From NCBI RefSeq assembly GCF_000376985.1, contig NZ_AQYA01000023.1:1-54512 (forward strand): a stretch of DNA of 54,512 nt, written 5' to 3'. Of the stretch, positions 25,452-33,756 are shown piece after piece. Source of the stretch: Streptococcus henryi DSM 19005 (GTDB taxonomy: Bacteria; Bacillota; Bacilli; Lactobacillales; Streptococcaceae). The position numbers and the translations under genes are program-made. The notes below the pieces were generated by a model, which was not told the origin of the DNA, ran no database searches, and saw only the letters and a program-made list of their open reading frames with translations. How positions within the stretch are numbered: position 1 is the stretch's first letter; the number at the start of each line of letters is the position of its first letter.

Positions 25452-27488
25452 CTATTTACTGTTTAAGAGATTAAACACTGCGACTGCTTTGGCTTTTGCG
25501 ACTAGGTTTGCTAGGATGGCCAAGCGGTTGTTCTTAACGGCCTCATCTTCAACCATAACCATAGTGTTGTCAAAGAAGTTGTTGATAACTGGGCTTAGGG
25601 CAAATAGCTGAGCAACTTTATCACTTGCTGTTCCTGAGAGGACTAATTCATCAGTTGCTTGTGCGAGGGCCTTCTCTGCATCATTTTCAAAGAGGCTGCT
25701 GTCAACTTGGCTTGTAGCATCAGCTTTTTCTGCCAAATTGAAGACACGAGAGAGGCTTTCAACGGCTGCCTTGTAGTTGTCTGCTTTAGAAGCTGCAACT
25801 AGGCTTTCTGCCGCTGCCAACATTTCTGGAACCACGAAGGTAGAACCTGCAAGGACTGCTTCTTTGATGTCCTTAGGCGTTTTGCCCATCATCTTATCCA
25901 CACGGGCGCGGATGAAGCTGAGGACTTCTTCTTTGTTAGCGTAAGTCAGGCTGTCGAATGAGAGGGCATAGAGGTTATCCACCAACTCATCCATTGGGAT
26001 GTTCCAACCGAAAGCATCAAGGATGCGGACGATACCTTGAGTGGCACGGCGAAGGGCATAAGGGTCGTTTGAGCCTGATGGGATAAGACCAACTGAGAAG
26101 AAGGCAAGGAGGGTATCCAATTTGTCCGCAAGGGCTAGGGCTGCACCAACCTTAGTTTCTGGCAGGTCGCCTTCTGCTGAATTTGGCAAGTAGTGCTCAC
26201 GAATAGCTGCTGCTACGGCTGCATTTTCACCAGCAAGGAGGGCATATTTTTTACCCATGATACCTTGAAGTTCATCAAACTCACCGACCATACCCGTCAA
26301 GAGGTCAAATTTGTAGATTTGAGCCGAACGGTCAAGGTCTGCTGTCTCTTCAGCTGTCAAGCCAGCTTTTTCAGCAAGGTAAGCCGCAATCACTTGGGCA
26401 CGGTCCATGTGCTCAGCAAGTGAACCAATCTTTTCATGGAAGGTTACCTTAGCCAGTTTAGCGACAAGGTCAGCGATTTGAAGTTTTTGGTCCTCTTTCC
26501 AGAAGAATTCACCGTCTTCAAGACGGGCAACCAAAACTTTTTCATTCCCTTTGACCACGTTGTCGATATGCTCAGCATTACCATTGCGCACTGAGATGAA
26601 GTTTGGCATGAGTTTACCAGCTTGGTCACGAACGACAAAGTAACGTTGGTGAGCTTTCATAGAAGTCACCAGCACTTCTTCTGGGACTTCCAAGTATTTT
26701 GTGTCAAATGCTCCCATAAAGGCAGTTGGGTATTCAACCAAGTTGAGGACCTCATTGAGCAAGTCTGCATCAATTTCCACCTGCACATTTTGGGCAGCTT
26801 CGATAGCTTTGATTTGCTCAACAATCATGTTTTGGCGCTCTTTGGCGTCTGTGATGACAAATACGCTGCGCAAATCATCCTCGTATGAGTCAGCGCTAGC
26901 GATTTCTACCTCTTGACCAAGGAAACGATGTCCACGGCTGACGCGGCCAGAGCTGATATCCAAGAAGTCAAGCTCAAGAGCCTCATCATCCAAGAGTACT
27001 GTCAAAGTGTGAACAGGGCGGATGTACTCAAAGTCGTTACCTGCCCAGTGCATGCTGACAGGGAAAGTCAATGAAGCAAGCACTTCTGGAATCCCTGCAA
27101 GGACTTCTTTAGCTGGCTTACCAGCTTCATGCTTGGTCACATAAACGTATTCTTCCCCTTTACTCTCACGGAATTCGATGTCATCAACTGTTAAGCCTTT
27201 ACCGCGTACGAAACCTTGGGCTGCTTTTGAGAAGTTTCCATCGGCATCTAGGGCGATTTTCTTAGAAGGACCTTTAAAGTCTTCTGTCAAGTCTGTTTGG
27301 GAATCCGCAAGACCTGTTACACGTACTGCCAAGCGGCGTGGTGTTGAGAAGATTTGGATGTTGTCGTATGAGAGGCGGTTGTCAGCTAGGAAGCTAGCCA
27401 TTTTCTCGCCAAGTTGTTTCTCACTTGGAGTGACTACGTAGGCAGGTAGTTCTTCAAGTCCAAGTTCTACTAAAAGATTTTTTGTCAT
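25452..27488 (-). CDS. glyS: Glycyl-tRNA synthetase beta subunit
   Basis: 678 aa from the ATG at 27488, which gives the family N-terminus [15 protein letters not shown]. The reading frame runs 23 codons further upstream, but that part is not family-like. GlyS pairs with GlyQ in an alpha2-beta2 enzyme charging tRNA-Gly. Features are the LRRATQG segment near 510 and the C-terminal anticodon-binding region ending in [16 protein letters not shown] text. It is separated from glyQ by an unusual 445-bp hairpin-rich gap. No Shine-Dalgarno sequence precedes the ATG; CCTTGGTAT stands there instead. Confidence 0.96.
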   Translation of the reverse strand: MTKNLLVELGLEELPAYVVTPSEKQLGEKMASFLADNRLSYDNIQIFSTPRRLAVRVTGLADSQTDLTEDFKGPSKKIALDADGNFSKAAQGFVRGKGLTVDDIEFRESKGEEYVYVTKHEAGKPAKEVLAGIPEVLASLTFPVSMHWAGNDFEYIRPVHTLTVLLDDEALELDFLDISSGRVSRGHRFLGQEVEIASADSYEDDLRSVFVITDAKERQNMIVEQIKAIEAAQNVQVEIDADLLNEVLNLVEYPTAFMGAFDTKYLEVPEEVLVTSMKAHQRYFVVRDQAGKLMPNFISVRNGNAEHIDNVVKGNEKVLVARLEDGEFFWKEDQKLQIADLVAKLAKVTFHEKIGSLAEHMDRAQVIAAYLAEKAGLTAEETADLDRSAQIYKFDLLTGMVGEFDELQGIMGKKYALLAGENAAVAAAIREHYLPNSAEGDLPETKVGAALALADKLDTLLAFFSVGLIPSGSNDPYALRRATQGIVRILDAFGWNIPMDELVDNLYALSFDSLTYANKEEVLSFIRARVDKMMGKTPKDIKEAVLAGSTFVVPEMLAAAESLVAASKADNYKAAVESLSRVFNLAEKADATSQVDSSLFENDAEKALAQATDELVLSGTASDKVAQLFALSPVINNFFDNTMVMVEDEAVKNNRLAILANLVAKAKAVAVFNLLNSK

Positions 27489-27933
27489 AATTAAAATACC
27501 AAGGGCCTTAAAATCTGACCGAAAAATAGGTGACCAAGGCAGTGTGCTCGCACACAAGGCGGTCTATCTTTTTTCCGAGGATTTAGCCCGTGTTTAATTC
27601 CTTTCTCCGAAATAGTGGCTTTTCTTCTTTTTGCCAGTCAGCTTTAAGTGGTCGGCACGCTAGCAACCAACTATTGTTACTCTTTAATTTCCAAGTAACA
27701 ACCTCAAATAGTCCACTGGACTATTTGAGTATTCCATTGCTAAAATTGGAGCCTGAGGTCTCCAATTTTGCCCCGTATTGTTAGCGAGCTAACAATACTT
27801 TGACCACGGTAGCGACTGGCGTTTATGGCGACCTTCGGTCGCATAAGCTGCGCTTCACTTTATAAGAGAAGCTATTTTCTCCCTATTCTCTTTTTCCTGA
27901 GATGGGGCAAACACGATTTCCTTACCGTTTTAG
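27489..27933 (-). repeat. Palindrome array in the glyQ-glyS spacer
   Basis: No gene. At least five distinct palindromes lie in 300 bp. They are a perfect 27-mer at 27703-27729, 10-bp arms at 27742-27751 and 27760-27769, 11-bp arms at 27775-27785 and 27788-27798, GCGACC-TTC-GGTCGC at 27828-27842, and GTGTGC-TC-GCACAC at 27543-27556. Their stem sequences are unrelated. None has a good T-tract, so they are not ordinary terminators. Confidence 0.75.
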
Positions 27934-28851
27934 TTACTCTGCATCTTCTGCCAGGAGTTTTGCGCGTGTTGCTTCGTCCAGCAATGGGTAACCCAGTTTT
28001 TTGCGTTCTGCGACGAATGTTTTGGCTACGACACGGGCTAGGTTGCGGATGCGTGCGATGTAGCCAGCACGTTCTGTAACCGAAACAGCTCCACGGGCAT
28101 CAAGCAAATTGAAAGTGTGTGAACATTTTAGGACATAGTCATAGGCTGGGTGAACCAGACCCTCTTCCAAAGCACGCGCAGCTTCTTTTTCAAATTTTTC
28201 GAAGTTTTCAAGAAGCATGTCTTGGTTTGAAATTTCGAAGGAATATTTTGAGTGTTCGTATTCCGGTTGTAGGAAGATTTCTCCGTATTTAACGCCTGGT
28301 GCCCACTCGATATCGTAGACAGAATCCACTTCTTGGATGTAGGAAGCCAAGCGTTCCAAACCGTAAGTCACTTCAGCCGTTACAGGTCCTGTTGCCAAGC
28401 CACCAACCTGTTGGAAGTAAGTAAACTGAGTGATTTCCATACCATCAAGCCAGACTTCCCAACCGAGTCCAGCAGAACCAGTCGATGGGTTTTCCCAGTT
28501 GTCTTCAACGAAACGGATATCGTGTTCCAAGGGGTTAATGCCCAATTTTTCAAGGGACTCAAGGTAAAGCTCTTGAATGTTGCTTGGTGATGGTTTCATG
28601 ACCACTTGGAACTGATGGTGTTGGTAAAGACGGTTAGGATTTTCACCGTAACGCCCATCGGCAGGACGACGTGATGGCTCCACATAAGCCGCATTCCATG
28701 GCTCAGGACCAATGGCACGAAGGAAGGTGTAAGGACTCATAGTTCCCGCACCTTTTTCATTGTCATAAGCCTGCATGAGCATACAACCCTGGTCATTCCA
28801 GTATTGTTGTAAAGTTAAAATAATTTCTTGAAAAGTCAATTTTTTTGACAT
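27934..28851 (-). CDS. glyQ: Glycyl-tRNA synthetase alpha subunit
   Basis: 305 aa, the catalytic class II subunit of bacterial alpha2-beta2 glycyl-tRNA synthetase. Conserved text includes [14 protein letters not shown], motif 2-like [26 protein letters not shown], and FTYFQQVGG. Full length. GGAG lies 6 nt upstream of the ATG. Its first seven codons are duplicated 179 bp upstream, behind a better ribosome-binding site (see 28938-29030). It is probably in the same transcript as the T-box-led genes to its right. Confidence 0.96.
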   Translation of the reverse strand: MSKKLTFQEIILTLQQYWNDQGCMLMQAYDNEKGAGTMSPYTFLRAIGPEPWNAAYVEPSRRPADGRYGENPNRLYQHHQFQVVMKPSPSNIQELYLESLEKLGINPLEHDIRFVEDNWENPSTGSAGLGWEVWLDGMEITQFTYFQQVGGLATGPVTAEVTYGLERLASYIQEVDSVYDIEWAPGVKYGEIFLQPEYEHSKYSFEISNQDMLLENFEKFEKEAARALEEGLVHPAYDYVLKCSHTFNLLDARGAVSVTERAGYIARIRNLARVVAKTFVAERKKLGYPLLDEATRAKLLAEDAE

Positions 28852-28937
28852 AAAAAACTCCGTTCTTATTTTTTTAGTTCTTGCGACGGCGGTAGACTTA
28901 AAACGATATTTTTTAAGGCTACCGGCTAGTGCATAGG
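28852..28937 (-). repeat. Hairpin-rich segment upstream of glyQ
   Basis: On the minus strand GGTAGCCTTAAAA pairs with TTTTAAGTCTACC (one mismatch) around a 7-base loop. A second hairpin, TTGTCAGT-CAA-ACTGACAA, lies inside the short ORF at about 28965-28983. The segment belongs to the same class of palindrome-rich spacers as the glyQ-glyS gap. Confidence 0.5.
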
Positions 28938-29030
28938 CTAGGCAAGTCGCAATAGCGATTGCCGTTTGTCAGTTTGACTGACAAGGAGATTACTGACAAT
29001 GCCTAGGTAGAAGGTTAATTTTTTTGACAT
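28938..29030 (-). CDS. Short upstream ORF duplicating the glyQ N-terminus
   Basis: A 30-codon frame beginning with the same seven residues as GlyQ (MSKKLTF) and preceded by AAAGGAG, then diverging into hairpin-rich sequence and a TAG. It looks like the original glyQ start region, cut off from the gene by an insertion of about 180 bp that regenerated the 5' end. It may be a non-functional relic or a translated leader peptide. Confidence 0.4.
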   Translation of the reverse strand: MSKKLTFYLGIVSNLLVSQTDKRQSLLRLA

Positions 29031-29071
29031 TTATCTATTCTCCTTTTTTATTGCTATAATTTAGTGTTAAA

Positions 29072-29446
29072 TCACTGACTATTTAGCCAGTTAAAATGTT
29101 GATCTTGGAAAATATGACGTTTTGGAACTTGTGCCATATCTTGTTCACTTGTATCAACCGTTCCCATTTTTAAAGTCAGCAAATCAGGTAATTCTTCTTG
29201 TCTATGAAAAATTTGGCTGTGACAGGTTGAACAGTAATAACGGTCTTTTCCAGGCGAAGAGCTGTAAATAACTAATCTGTCTTCACCAGTTAGTAGCTGC
29301 AATTTTTCCCGTTTTATTCGAGCATTGACAGAAAAGCCCGATGCAGTAGCCTTACGACAAAAAGAACAGTGACAAAAAACTAATTCTGCAATTTCTTGAT
29401 CTGTTTGATAGGTTACTGCCTTACAAAGACAAGATCCTCTTAGCAT
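29072..29446 (-). CDS. GFA-family zinc protein
   Basis: 124 aa from the ATG at 29446 (AAAGGAG 5 nt upstream; an earlier in-frame ATG lacks this spacing). Members of the glutathione-dependent formaldehyde-activating family bind zinc through cysteine clusters: here G-S-C-L-C-K at the N-terminus, CHCSFCRKATASGF and CSTCHSQIF. Despite the name, most members do not act on formaldehyde, and the role here is unknown. It lies 38 bp after the DUF1398 gene in a T-box-led transcript. Confidence 0.88.
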   Translation of the reverse strand: MLRGSCLCKAVTYQTDQEIAELVFCHCSFCRKATASGFSVNARIKREKLQLLTGEDRLVIYSSSPGKDRYYCSTCHSQIFHRQEELPDLLTLKMGTVDTSEQDMAQVPKRHIFQDQHFNWLNSQ

Positions 29447-29484
29447 ATTTTCTCCTTTCATAATAAAGAAGTCAAACACTTCCG

Positions 29485-29874
29485 CTATAATGACGGAACA
29501 GTTTCAACCAGCACCGCATTTTCAGTCTTATCCAAGTAAGTGCAAGTCATCTGCTCTAGATCAATAACCCAGCCTACAATTCCTGATTTAGCCATATCTT
29601 CGCAGAAGGTTGGAAAATCCGTCTCTCCTGCTTGATGCCTTTTAAGGTCTGCTTCAACCTGATCTTTATTAGGATAATCTGCAATGTTGGAAGTAACCTT
29701 GTAGCCATCGTTAACTAATACCGTATCGTCCTGAGCAATGTAAGTAACTTGGCCCATTTCAATATCAACCTGATTGCTAACCATTCCCATTTCTTTGAAA
29801 ACAGCAAGTAATTTCGGAAAATCTGGCCCCGAAAACTGAGCATGCGCTTCTAGGATGCTCTCTAGTGTGAACAT
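29485..29874 (-). CDS. DUF1398-family protein
   Basis: 129 aa from the ATG at 29874 (AAAGGAG 4 nt upstream). The layout fits DUF1398 (E. coli YbcV-like): an N-terminal helix pair around the A-H-A-Q-F-S-G-P-D-F-P-K-L motif, a Y-I-A-Q-D-D segment, a central H-Q-A-G-E-T-D-F-P-T-F and a V-x-G-W-V-I-D-L strand. Function is not established. It is the first gene after a T-box terminator, which suggests that its expression responds to uncharged tRNA. Confidence 0.75.
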   Translation of the reverse strand: MFTLESILEAHAQFSGPDFPKLLAVFKEMGMVSNQVDIEMGQVTYIAQDDTVLVNDGYKVTSNIADYPNKDQVEADLKRHQAGETDFPTFCEDMAKSGIVGWVIDLEQMTCTYLDKTENAVLVETVPSL

Positions 29875-29929
29875 GTTTCTCCTTTCATTAGGCAAGGGGT
29901 GGGGAGTTTTAGAACCTGCCCCTCCTCTT

Positions 29930-30130
29930 TTCTGGAGAAATGAAAAGGAACCACATCTTCAACCCACCTATGCCAATTGACATAGGGGCGTATCAAACGC
30001 GGTTCCACCCTAATTTATTACTTCATTTTATTGATATTTTGACAGAAAGTTCCAATCCTTACAAGACCTTCACCTGACTTCCACTGTCTCAGGCTCGCTT
30101 GAGAATTCTTTGTAGGACCCTCTTCCTTGT
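29930..30130 (-). promoter_or_regulatory. T-box riboswitch with terminator/antiterminator
   Basis: The canonical T-box AGGGTGGAACCGCG lies on the minus strand at 29998-30011. The terminator that competes with it pairs GGAACC with GGTTCC (29948-29953) and runs into TTTTCATTT. Upstream, AAGCGAGCCTGA and GTGGAAGTCAGG form the distal Stem I with the AG-bulge text seen in glycine T-boxes. GGN triplets occur in the expected specifier region (GAAGGT, AAGGAT), but I cannot fix the codon by eye. Glycine is likely because glyQ and glyS lie downstream. Confidence 0.88.
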
Positions 30131-30135
30131 TGAGT

Positions 30136-30165
30136 ATTATAGCAGAAGATAGCTGAATTGTCCAA
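30136..30165 (-). promoter_or_regulatory. Promoter of the T-box operon
   Basis: Minus strand TTGGAC (30160-30165), an 18-bp spacer and TGCTATAAT (TATAAT at 30136-30141), an extended -10. The leader would start near 30129. Confidence 0.75.
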
Positions 30166-30184
30166 TCTTTTTAGGTATATATAA

Positions 30185-30346
30185 CTAATCTTTCTTCCTT
30201 TGCACACCTGCGTCACTACGTTTTTTACGCCACTGACCAGATTTGGTACGTGAACGGACTTGACCTGCCGTCGGACCCTTTTCAACAAGTGGTCCGTGGT
30301 TGAATTGAGGTGCTTTTGATTTATTCTTGTTTGCTAGTTCTTTCAT
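30185..30346 (-). CDS. Small basic protein of 53 aa
   Basis: An ATG at 30346 opens a 53-codon frame ending in TAG, with AGAGG 11 nt upstream overlapping the stop of the DUF697-like gene. The product is hydrophilic and very basic, with K/R-rich ends, a central FNHGPLVEKGP and QWRKKRSD near the C-terminus. There is no membrane segment. Tight coupling to the upstream gene and the codon pattern make it likely real. I do not recognise the family. A nucleic-acid-binding role would fit its charge, but that is only a guess. Confidence 0.65.
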   Translation of the reverse strand: MKELANKNKSKAPQFNHGPLVEKGPTAGQVRSRTKSGQWRKKRSDAGVQRKKD

Positions 30347-30360
30347 TTTCAATTTTTCCT

Positions 30361-30780
30361 CTACTTATTACGCACTGTATTAAAAGCATCGGTTATCACC
30401 GAACCTAGCTCTTCAATACCAACACCACTGCCTTTCTCAAATTGACTAACTAGATTATTGCCAATTGCTTCTGTAAATGCGATTGCTACACTAGAACCAA
30501 TTACTGCTCCTGCGACAGTCCCGGCCCCTGGGATTAGCTTTAATAGGTTGGAGGCTGCAGTACGTCCAAGATTTGTGGCAAAAGTAGACTTAATAACTCC
30601 GCTAACTACTCCTTCAGATATATTTTGACCATAAGCTTTATAGATAGCTGTCACCATGGTTGTTTGAATCGGTACTAGTAAAATAGCATCTGAAAAAGGA
30701 ATTGGACTTAGAGCCACTGTACCAGCAGCAGCTGAGGCAGTATGAACTGCTGCCTGTGCTTTTGTTTTTGCTTCTGTCAT
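30361..30780 (-). CDS. DUF697-like membrane-associated protein
   Basis: 139 aa, Ala/Gly-rich with hydrophobic helices. The motif ALSPIPFSDAILLVPIQTTMV near residues 23-43, followed by A-I-Y-K-A-Y-G and a glycine-rich PGAGTVAGAVIGSSVAIAFTEAIG helix, is characteristic of the DUF697 domain. That domain is found alone or behind GTPase domains. No GTPase is present here. AAAGGAG lies 10 nt before the ATG. Its promoter contains a TA dinucleotide repeat. It forms a two-gene unit with the 53-aa basic protein. Confidence 0.8.
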   Translation of the reverse strand: MTEAKTKAQAAVHTASAAAGTVALSPIPFSDAILLVPIQTTMVTAIYKAYGQNISEGVVSGVIKSTFATNLGRTAASNLLKLIPGAGTVAGAVIGSSVAIAFTEAIGNNLVSQFEKGSGVGIEELGSVITDAFNTVRNK

Positions 30781-30855
30781 AGCAATAATTCTCCTTTGGT
30801 ATGGAATATATTTTTTAGAAAACCGCTTATATAGATTGTTACTAATAACAAGAGC

Positions 30856-30886
30856 ATTATATATATATATATATATATTTTGTCAA
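30856..30886 (-). promoter_or_regulatory. Promoter with a (TA)10 repeat as spacer
   Basis: Minus strand TTGACA (30881-30886) and TATAAT (30856-30861) are separated by 19 bp, made mostly of a TA dinucleotide repeat (30858-30877). Gain or loss of TA units would change the spacer in 2-bp steps and hence promoter strength for the DUF697-like gene. Confidence 0.75.
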
Positions 30887-31094
30887 GAAAAAATTGCATA
30901 TGAAGAGATTGCTCAAGAACTTTTTTAATGGCGACTTTTTTAAATCTCTCCACTAGTTCAGAATTTTTTTGGAATAATGTAATCTTTTTCTACCTGTCTG
31001 AGTGTTTTAGCCTGATATTTTTGATATTCTGTAGTAAACTTTTAGGACATCTATCTGGTCGTCCTAAACTGTTTCTTTACTTGTCAGCAGGTCC
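30887..31094 (-). other. Non-coding remnant downstream of the RhuM fragment
   Basis: No intact gene. One minus-strand frame (about 31040-30963) reads EYQKYQAKTLRQVEKDYI before a stop, which looks like the C-terminus of a RhuM-type protein. If so, the middle of that gene has been deleted. Tentative. Confidence 0.35.
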
Positions 31095-31352
31095 TCACCT
31101 GTGGTAGTCAAACTGTGTTTTCCCAGCCATTGCTCCATGCTGAGTGGTTGTCAACTGATAGTTGACAACCACTTTTTCATCCAATTCTTCATCTTCAAAG
31201 ATTGCCTTGATATGCTTACTAATATTCTGCTTCGACGTTTGGAAAAGTTCTGCCAATTCCAGTTGTGTCAACCAAACTGTTCCATTGTCCAAGTGTAATT
31301 CAATTGATGCCTTACCATCTTCTGTGTTATAAATAATGATATCATTGGTCAT
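31095..31352 (-). pseudogene. RhuM-family protein, N-terminal fragment
   Basis: 85 codons matching the N-terminal domain of RhuM (COG3943) proteins: an I-I-I-Y-x-T-E-D-G-K start, the V-W-L-T-Q-x-E-L-A-E-L-F helix-turn-helix, and TTTQHGAMAGKTQ. Family members run to about 330 aa, so this frame is truncated after the N-terminal domain. A second RhuM relic lies at 40219-40644 and is a different copy. Confidence 0.8.
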
Positions 31353-31579
31353 AACTAAATTCCTCTACAAGCCTATTTTTAAAAGTCTATGAAGCATAAC
31401 TAAAATTCAAATACTCTATAGGATCTTCAAAAAAGAGAATAGGATTTCTTCAGATTCACTAAACCCAACAAGACTAGCCATTCCTTACATAAATATTTGC
31501 AGGACGAGTATTTTTCCACAGTATATATTCTAATATATCCTCAATTATACCATTTATTAATCTCACTGAGAACCAGTCA
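31353..31579. other. Intergenic stretch without recognisable features
   Basis: AT-rich sequence between the RhuM fragment and the AMP-binding gene's terminator. Short frames on both strands carry stops and no motif. It is probably the upstream region of the RhuM fragment plus decayed sequence. Confidence 0.4.
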
Positions 31580-31622
31580 AAAAGGGGCAATTCTCTTGTT
31601 CATCAAAGAATTACCCCTTTTG
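31580..31622 (-). terminator. Terminator of the AMP-binding gene
   Basis: Minus-strand AAAAGGGGTAATTCT pairs with AGAATTGCCCCTTTT and ends in T residues; about 15 bp of stem. Confidence 0.85.
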
Positions 31623-31695
31623 GCTAATTATTGTATTGGTCTATAGAGTATTCCTTAGCTTTTCCATCATATACAAAACTAAACAGTTATTAGAG

Positions 31696-33234
31696 TTATG
31701 CTTTATATTTCCCTTCTTGCAGTTCTTTTTCCATTTGCAGGCGTTGGACTTTCATGGTTGCTGTTCTTGGAATCTCATCATAGTCAAGTACGATTGGTGC
31801 ATTGAGAAATGGGAGCTCTGAGACAGCTTCCCACCAAGCGTCCATGTCTACTTGGCCACCTTTATTTGGCGCAATAAAGGGCTGTGGGCGACCATTTTGG
31901 TCACGGACGATGGCAACTTCTGCCAAGAAGTTTAATTGGTCTAGCAACATATCCTCAAGAACAAGGTTACTTTCAATCTTATCAATCAAATCTACCTGTC
32001 TGTCCTTCAAGAAAAGATGACCATTTTCATCCATACAGCCGTAGTCACCGCTGTCCCACCATTCCCCATAGACATTATCTTGGAAACGTTGATCTTCCTT
32101 ATAGTAGGTCAGAGCGCGCCCCTTAGAATTGAACTGGATATGACCGTCTTGACCGGCAGGCAACGGATTACCCTTGCTATCAGTAATTCTAGCCTCAGTA
32201 AGCCCTGCCAGGCCAACACCCATATCACGGGCATTTGAAGTCTTGAGACTGTCTCTAGTATGAGCTTTCAAAATCATTGGTCCGTATTCACTTTGGCCGT
32301 AGATTTGTAGGAAAATGGCTTGCGCATTATCAGAAGCCTCTAGAAAGGCCAACATTGTAGCGTTGTTAATGGCATCAAAGGTAGAGTGATAGTAGTTTGT
32401 CTTGGCAAATACCTGCGGATGCTCACGCGCAATTGTCGCCCACTGAACAAAATGATTGGGATGGGTTTCAACAGCTTGAGGTTGGTATTTCAAGAACATG
32501 CGCTCAACAGTTTCTCGGTCAGAATTTGATAAGGGCAGAAGAGGGAAGCCCATAATCATCAAAGAAGACATCCCAATATTAAAACGTGAATGAACTGGTG
32601 AAATATGGAAACCAACGATGCGACGTTCTGGAATGTAATTCAATACAGTCTTCTGGTATTTTGTACGCCAGCCCATGGTATTGGCTGAATGACAAATCAA
32701 TTTGGGTATGCCTGTTGTCCCTGATGTGTGAGTGATATAGGCAATTTGATCCTCAGGAAGTGGATTAAAGTCTGCTTCTACTCCGTCGGTAGCTAGCAAG
32801 CTCTGCACCCCAATCTTATGATTATCAGAAATATTATCAACTGCAGCGACCACGTCAGCTGTCACAGCATCAAAAATGATGAAAGGATTTTCCAAACGAT
32901 CGGCAAAAACAGAGATAACTTGACTCGTAAAATGGTAGGACACCATGACTGGTACAGCGCCCAGATAGGTTGCAGCCACCGCAAGCATGTAAGTATCAAA
33001 AGCCTGCCCCTTGAAGATGATAACTTTATCTCCTTGTTTCAAGCCCAAAGCTGCCAATTGCTTAGCTCTTTTGACAATCAGGTCATGACTGGCTTGATAA
33101 GTGGTCTCAGTTCCAAGTTCAGGAAAGGCCACCTGCTCCTGGTCAAAAATAATAGGACAATCAGGGAAAGCCTGACTAGCCTCAAGGTAATTTTGATAAA
33201 GATTCATGGGACGGTAGGGGAATAATTCTGCCAT
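31696..33234 (-). CDS. Orphan AMP-binding enzyme (acyl-CoA synthetase / adenylation family)
   Basis: 512 aa, ANL-superfamily adenylating enzyme. Core motifs are intact: ITHTSGTTGIPK (P-loop, about 168-179), YGQSE (A5), WDSGDYG (A7), KDRQVDLIDK (A8) and the A10 lysine in TATMKVQR near the C-terminus. So it should activate a carboxylate as acyl-AMP. No carrier protein, condensation or dlt partner is adjacent; it is a single-gene unit with its own terminator. The substrate could be a fatty, aromatic or amino acid, and nothing here decides. AGAGG lies upstream of the ATG. Confidence 0.88.
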   Translation of the reverse strand: MAELFPYRPMNLYQNYLEASQAFPDCPIIFDQEQVAFPELGTETTYQASHDLIVKRAKQLAALGLKQGDKVIIFKGQAFDTYMLAVAATYLGAVPVMVSYHFTSQVISVFADRLENPFIIFDAVTADVVAAVDNISDNHKIGVQSLLATDGVEADFNPLPEDQIAYITHTSGTTGIPKLICHSANTMGWRTKYQKTVLNYIPERRIVGFHISPVHSRFNIGMSSLMIMGFPLLPLSNSDRETVERMFLKYQPQAVETHPNHFVQWATIAREHPQVFAKTNYYHSTFDAINNATMLAFLEASDNAQAIFLQIYGQSEYGPMILKAHTRDSLKTSNARDMGVGLAGLTEARITDSKGNPLPAGQDGHIQFNSKGRALTYYKEDQRFQDNVYGEWWDSGDYGCMDENGHLFLKDRQVDLIDKIESNLVLEDMLLDQLNFLAEVAIVRDQNGRPQPFIAPNKGGQVDMDAWWEAVSELPFLNAPIVLDYDEIPRTATMKVQRLQMEKELQEGKYKA

Positions 33235-33414
33235 TTTATAGCTACCTCTTTTTCTAATATTCCTCGCAATTATAGCAGATTATCAAGTTAATTTCAAAGC
33301 AAATCTAGAACAGAAAAGTCTGCCCACTTGTAACTAAAAGATAGCAAAAGTGAAGCTTTAACTTTCTAATAAATCTTAAAGTCTTTTATTTGTTAACCTA
33401 TTCTAAAATAAAGG

Positions 33415-33443
33415 TTGACAAATTTCGTAAAAACCCTTACACT
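33415..33443 (+). promoter_or_regulatory. Promoter abutting the CHY gene start (leaderless)
   Basis: TTGACA (33415-33420), exactly 17 bp, TACACT (33438-33443). Transcription should start at about 33449-33451, which is the ATG at 33450. There is no Shine-Dalgarno sequence. Confidence 0.7.
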
Positions 33444-33449
33444 ATGACT

Positions 33450-33755
33450 ATGAAGATTAACGGACTTGATTTAGACAGAGCAGGACGCTGTCGCCACTAC
33501 CATTCTGAACTCGATATTGTCGCCCTAAAGTGTGAGATTTGCCAAAAATATTATGCTTGTTACCAGTGTCATGATAGCCTTGAAAATCATCATTTTCAAG
33601 CAAATGATATAGAAAGCGACAAGCCTGTTCTCTGTGGTAATTGTATGACCTATCTGTCTTTTTCCGAATATCAAGTTGGAACTTGTCCCAATTGTCTTCA
33701 CCGCTTTAATCCAAATTGCAGAAAGCACCATTCTATCTATTTTAAAGGAGACTGA
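33450..33755 (+). CDS. CHY zinc-finger protein
   Basis: 101 aa from the ATG at 33450, where family homology begins (MKINGLDLDRAGRCRHYH). The spacing of ligands is that of the CHY zinc finger: C-R-H-Y-H-S, C-E-I-C, C-Y-Q-C-H, then C-G-N-C, C-P-N-C and a final C-R-K-H-H. It should bind about three zinc ions. The function of stand-alone bacterial members is not established. The promoter places transcription start on the ATG, suggesting leaderless mRNA. It ends 1 bp before bioY, so the two are co-transcribed. Confidence 0.9.
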   Translation: MKINGLDLDRAGRCRHYHSELDIVALKCEICQKYYACYQCHDSLENHHFQANDIESDKPVLCGNCMTYLSFSEYQVGTCPNCLHRFNPNCRKHHSIYFKGD

Positions 33756-33756
33756 A

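Noticed and set aside
27489..27933. CRISPR-like array
   Set aside because: The palindromes have unrelated sequences and irregular spacing. There are no direct repeats and no cas genes.
30070..30288. 72-codon minus-strand frame across the T-box promoter and Stem I
   Set aside because: Its first third is a shifted frame of the 53-aa gene and the rest lies in the T-box leader. There is no RBS and no motif.
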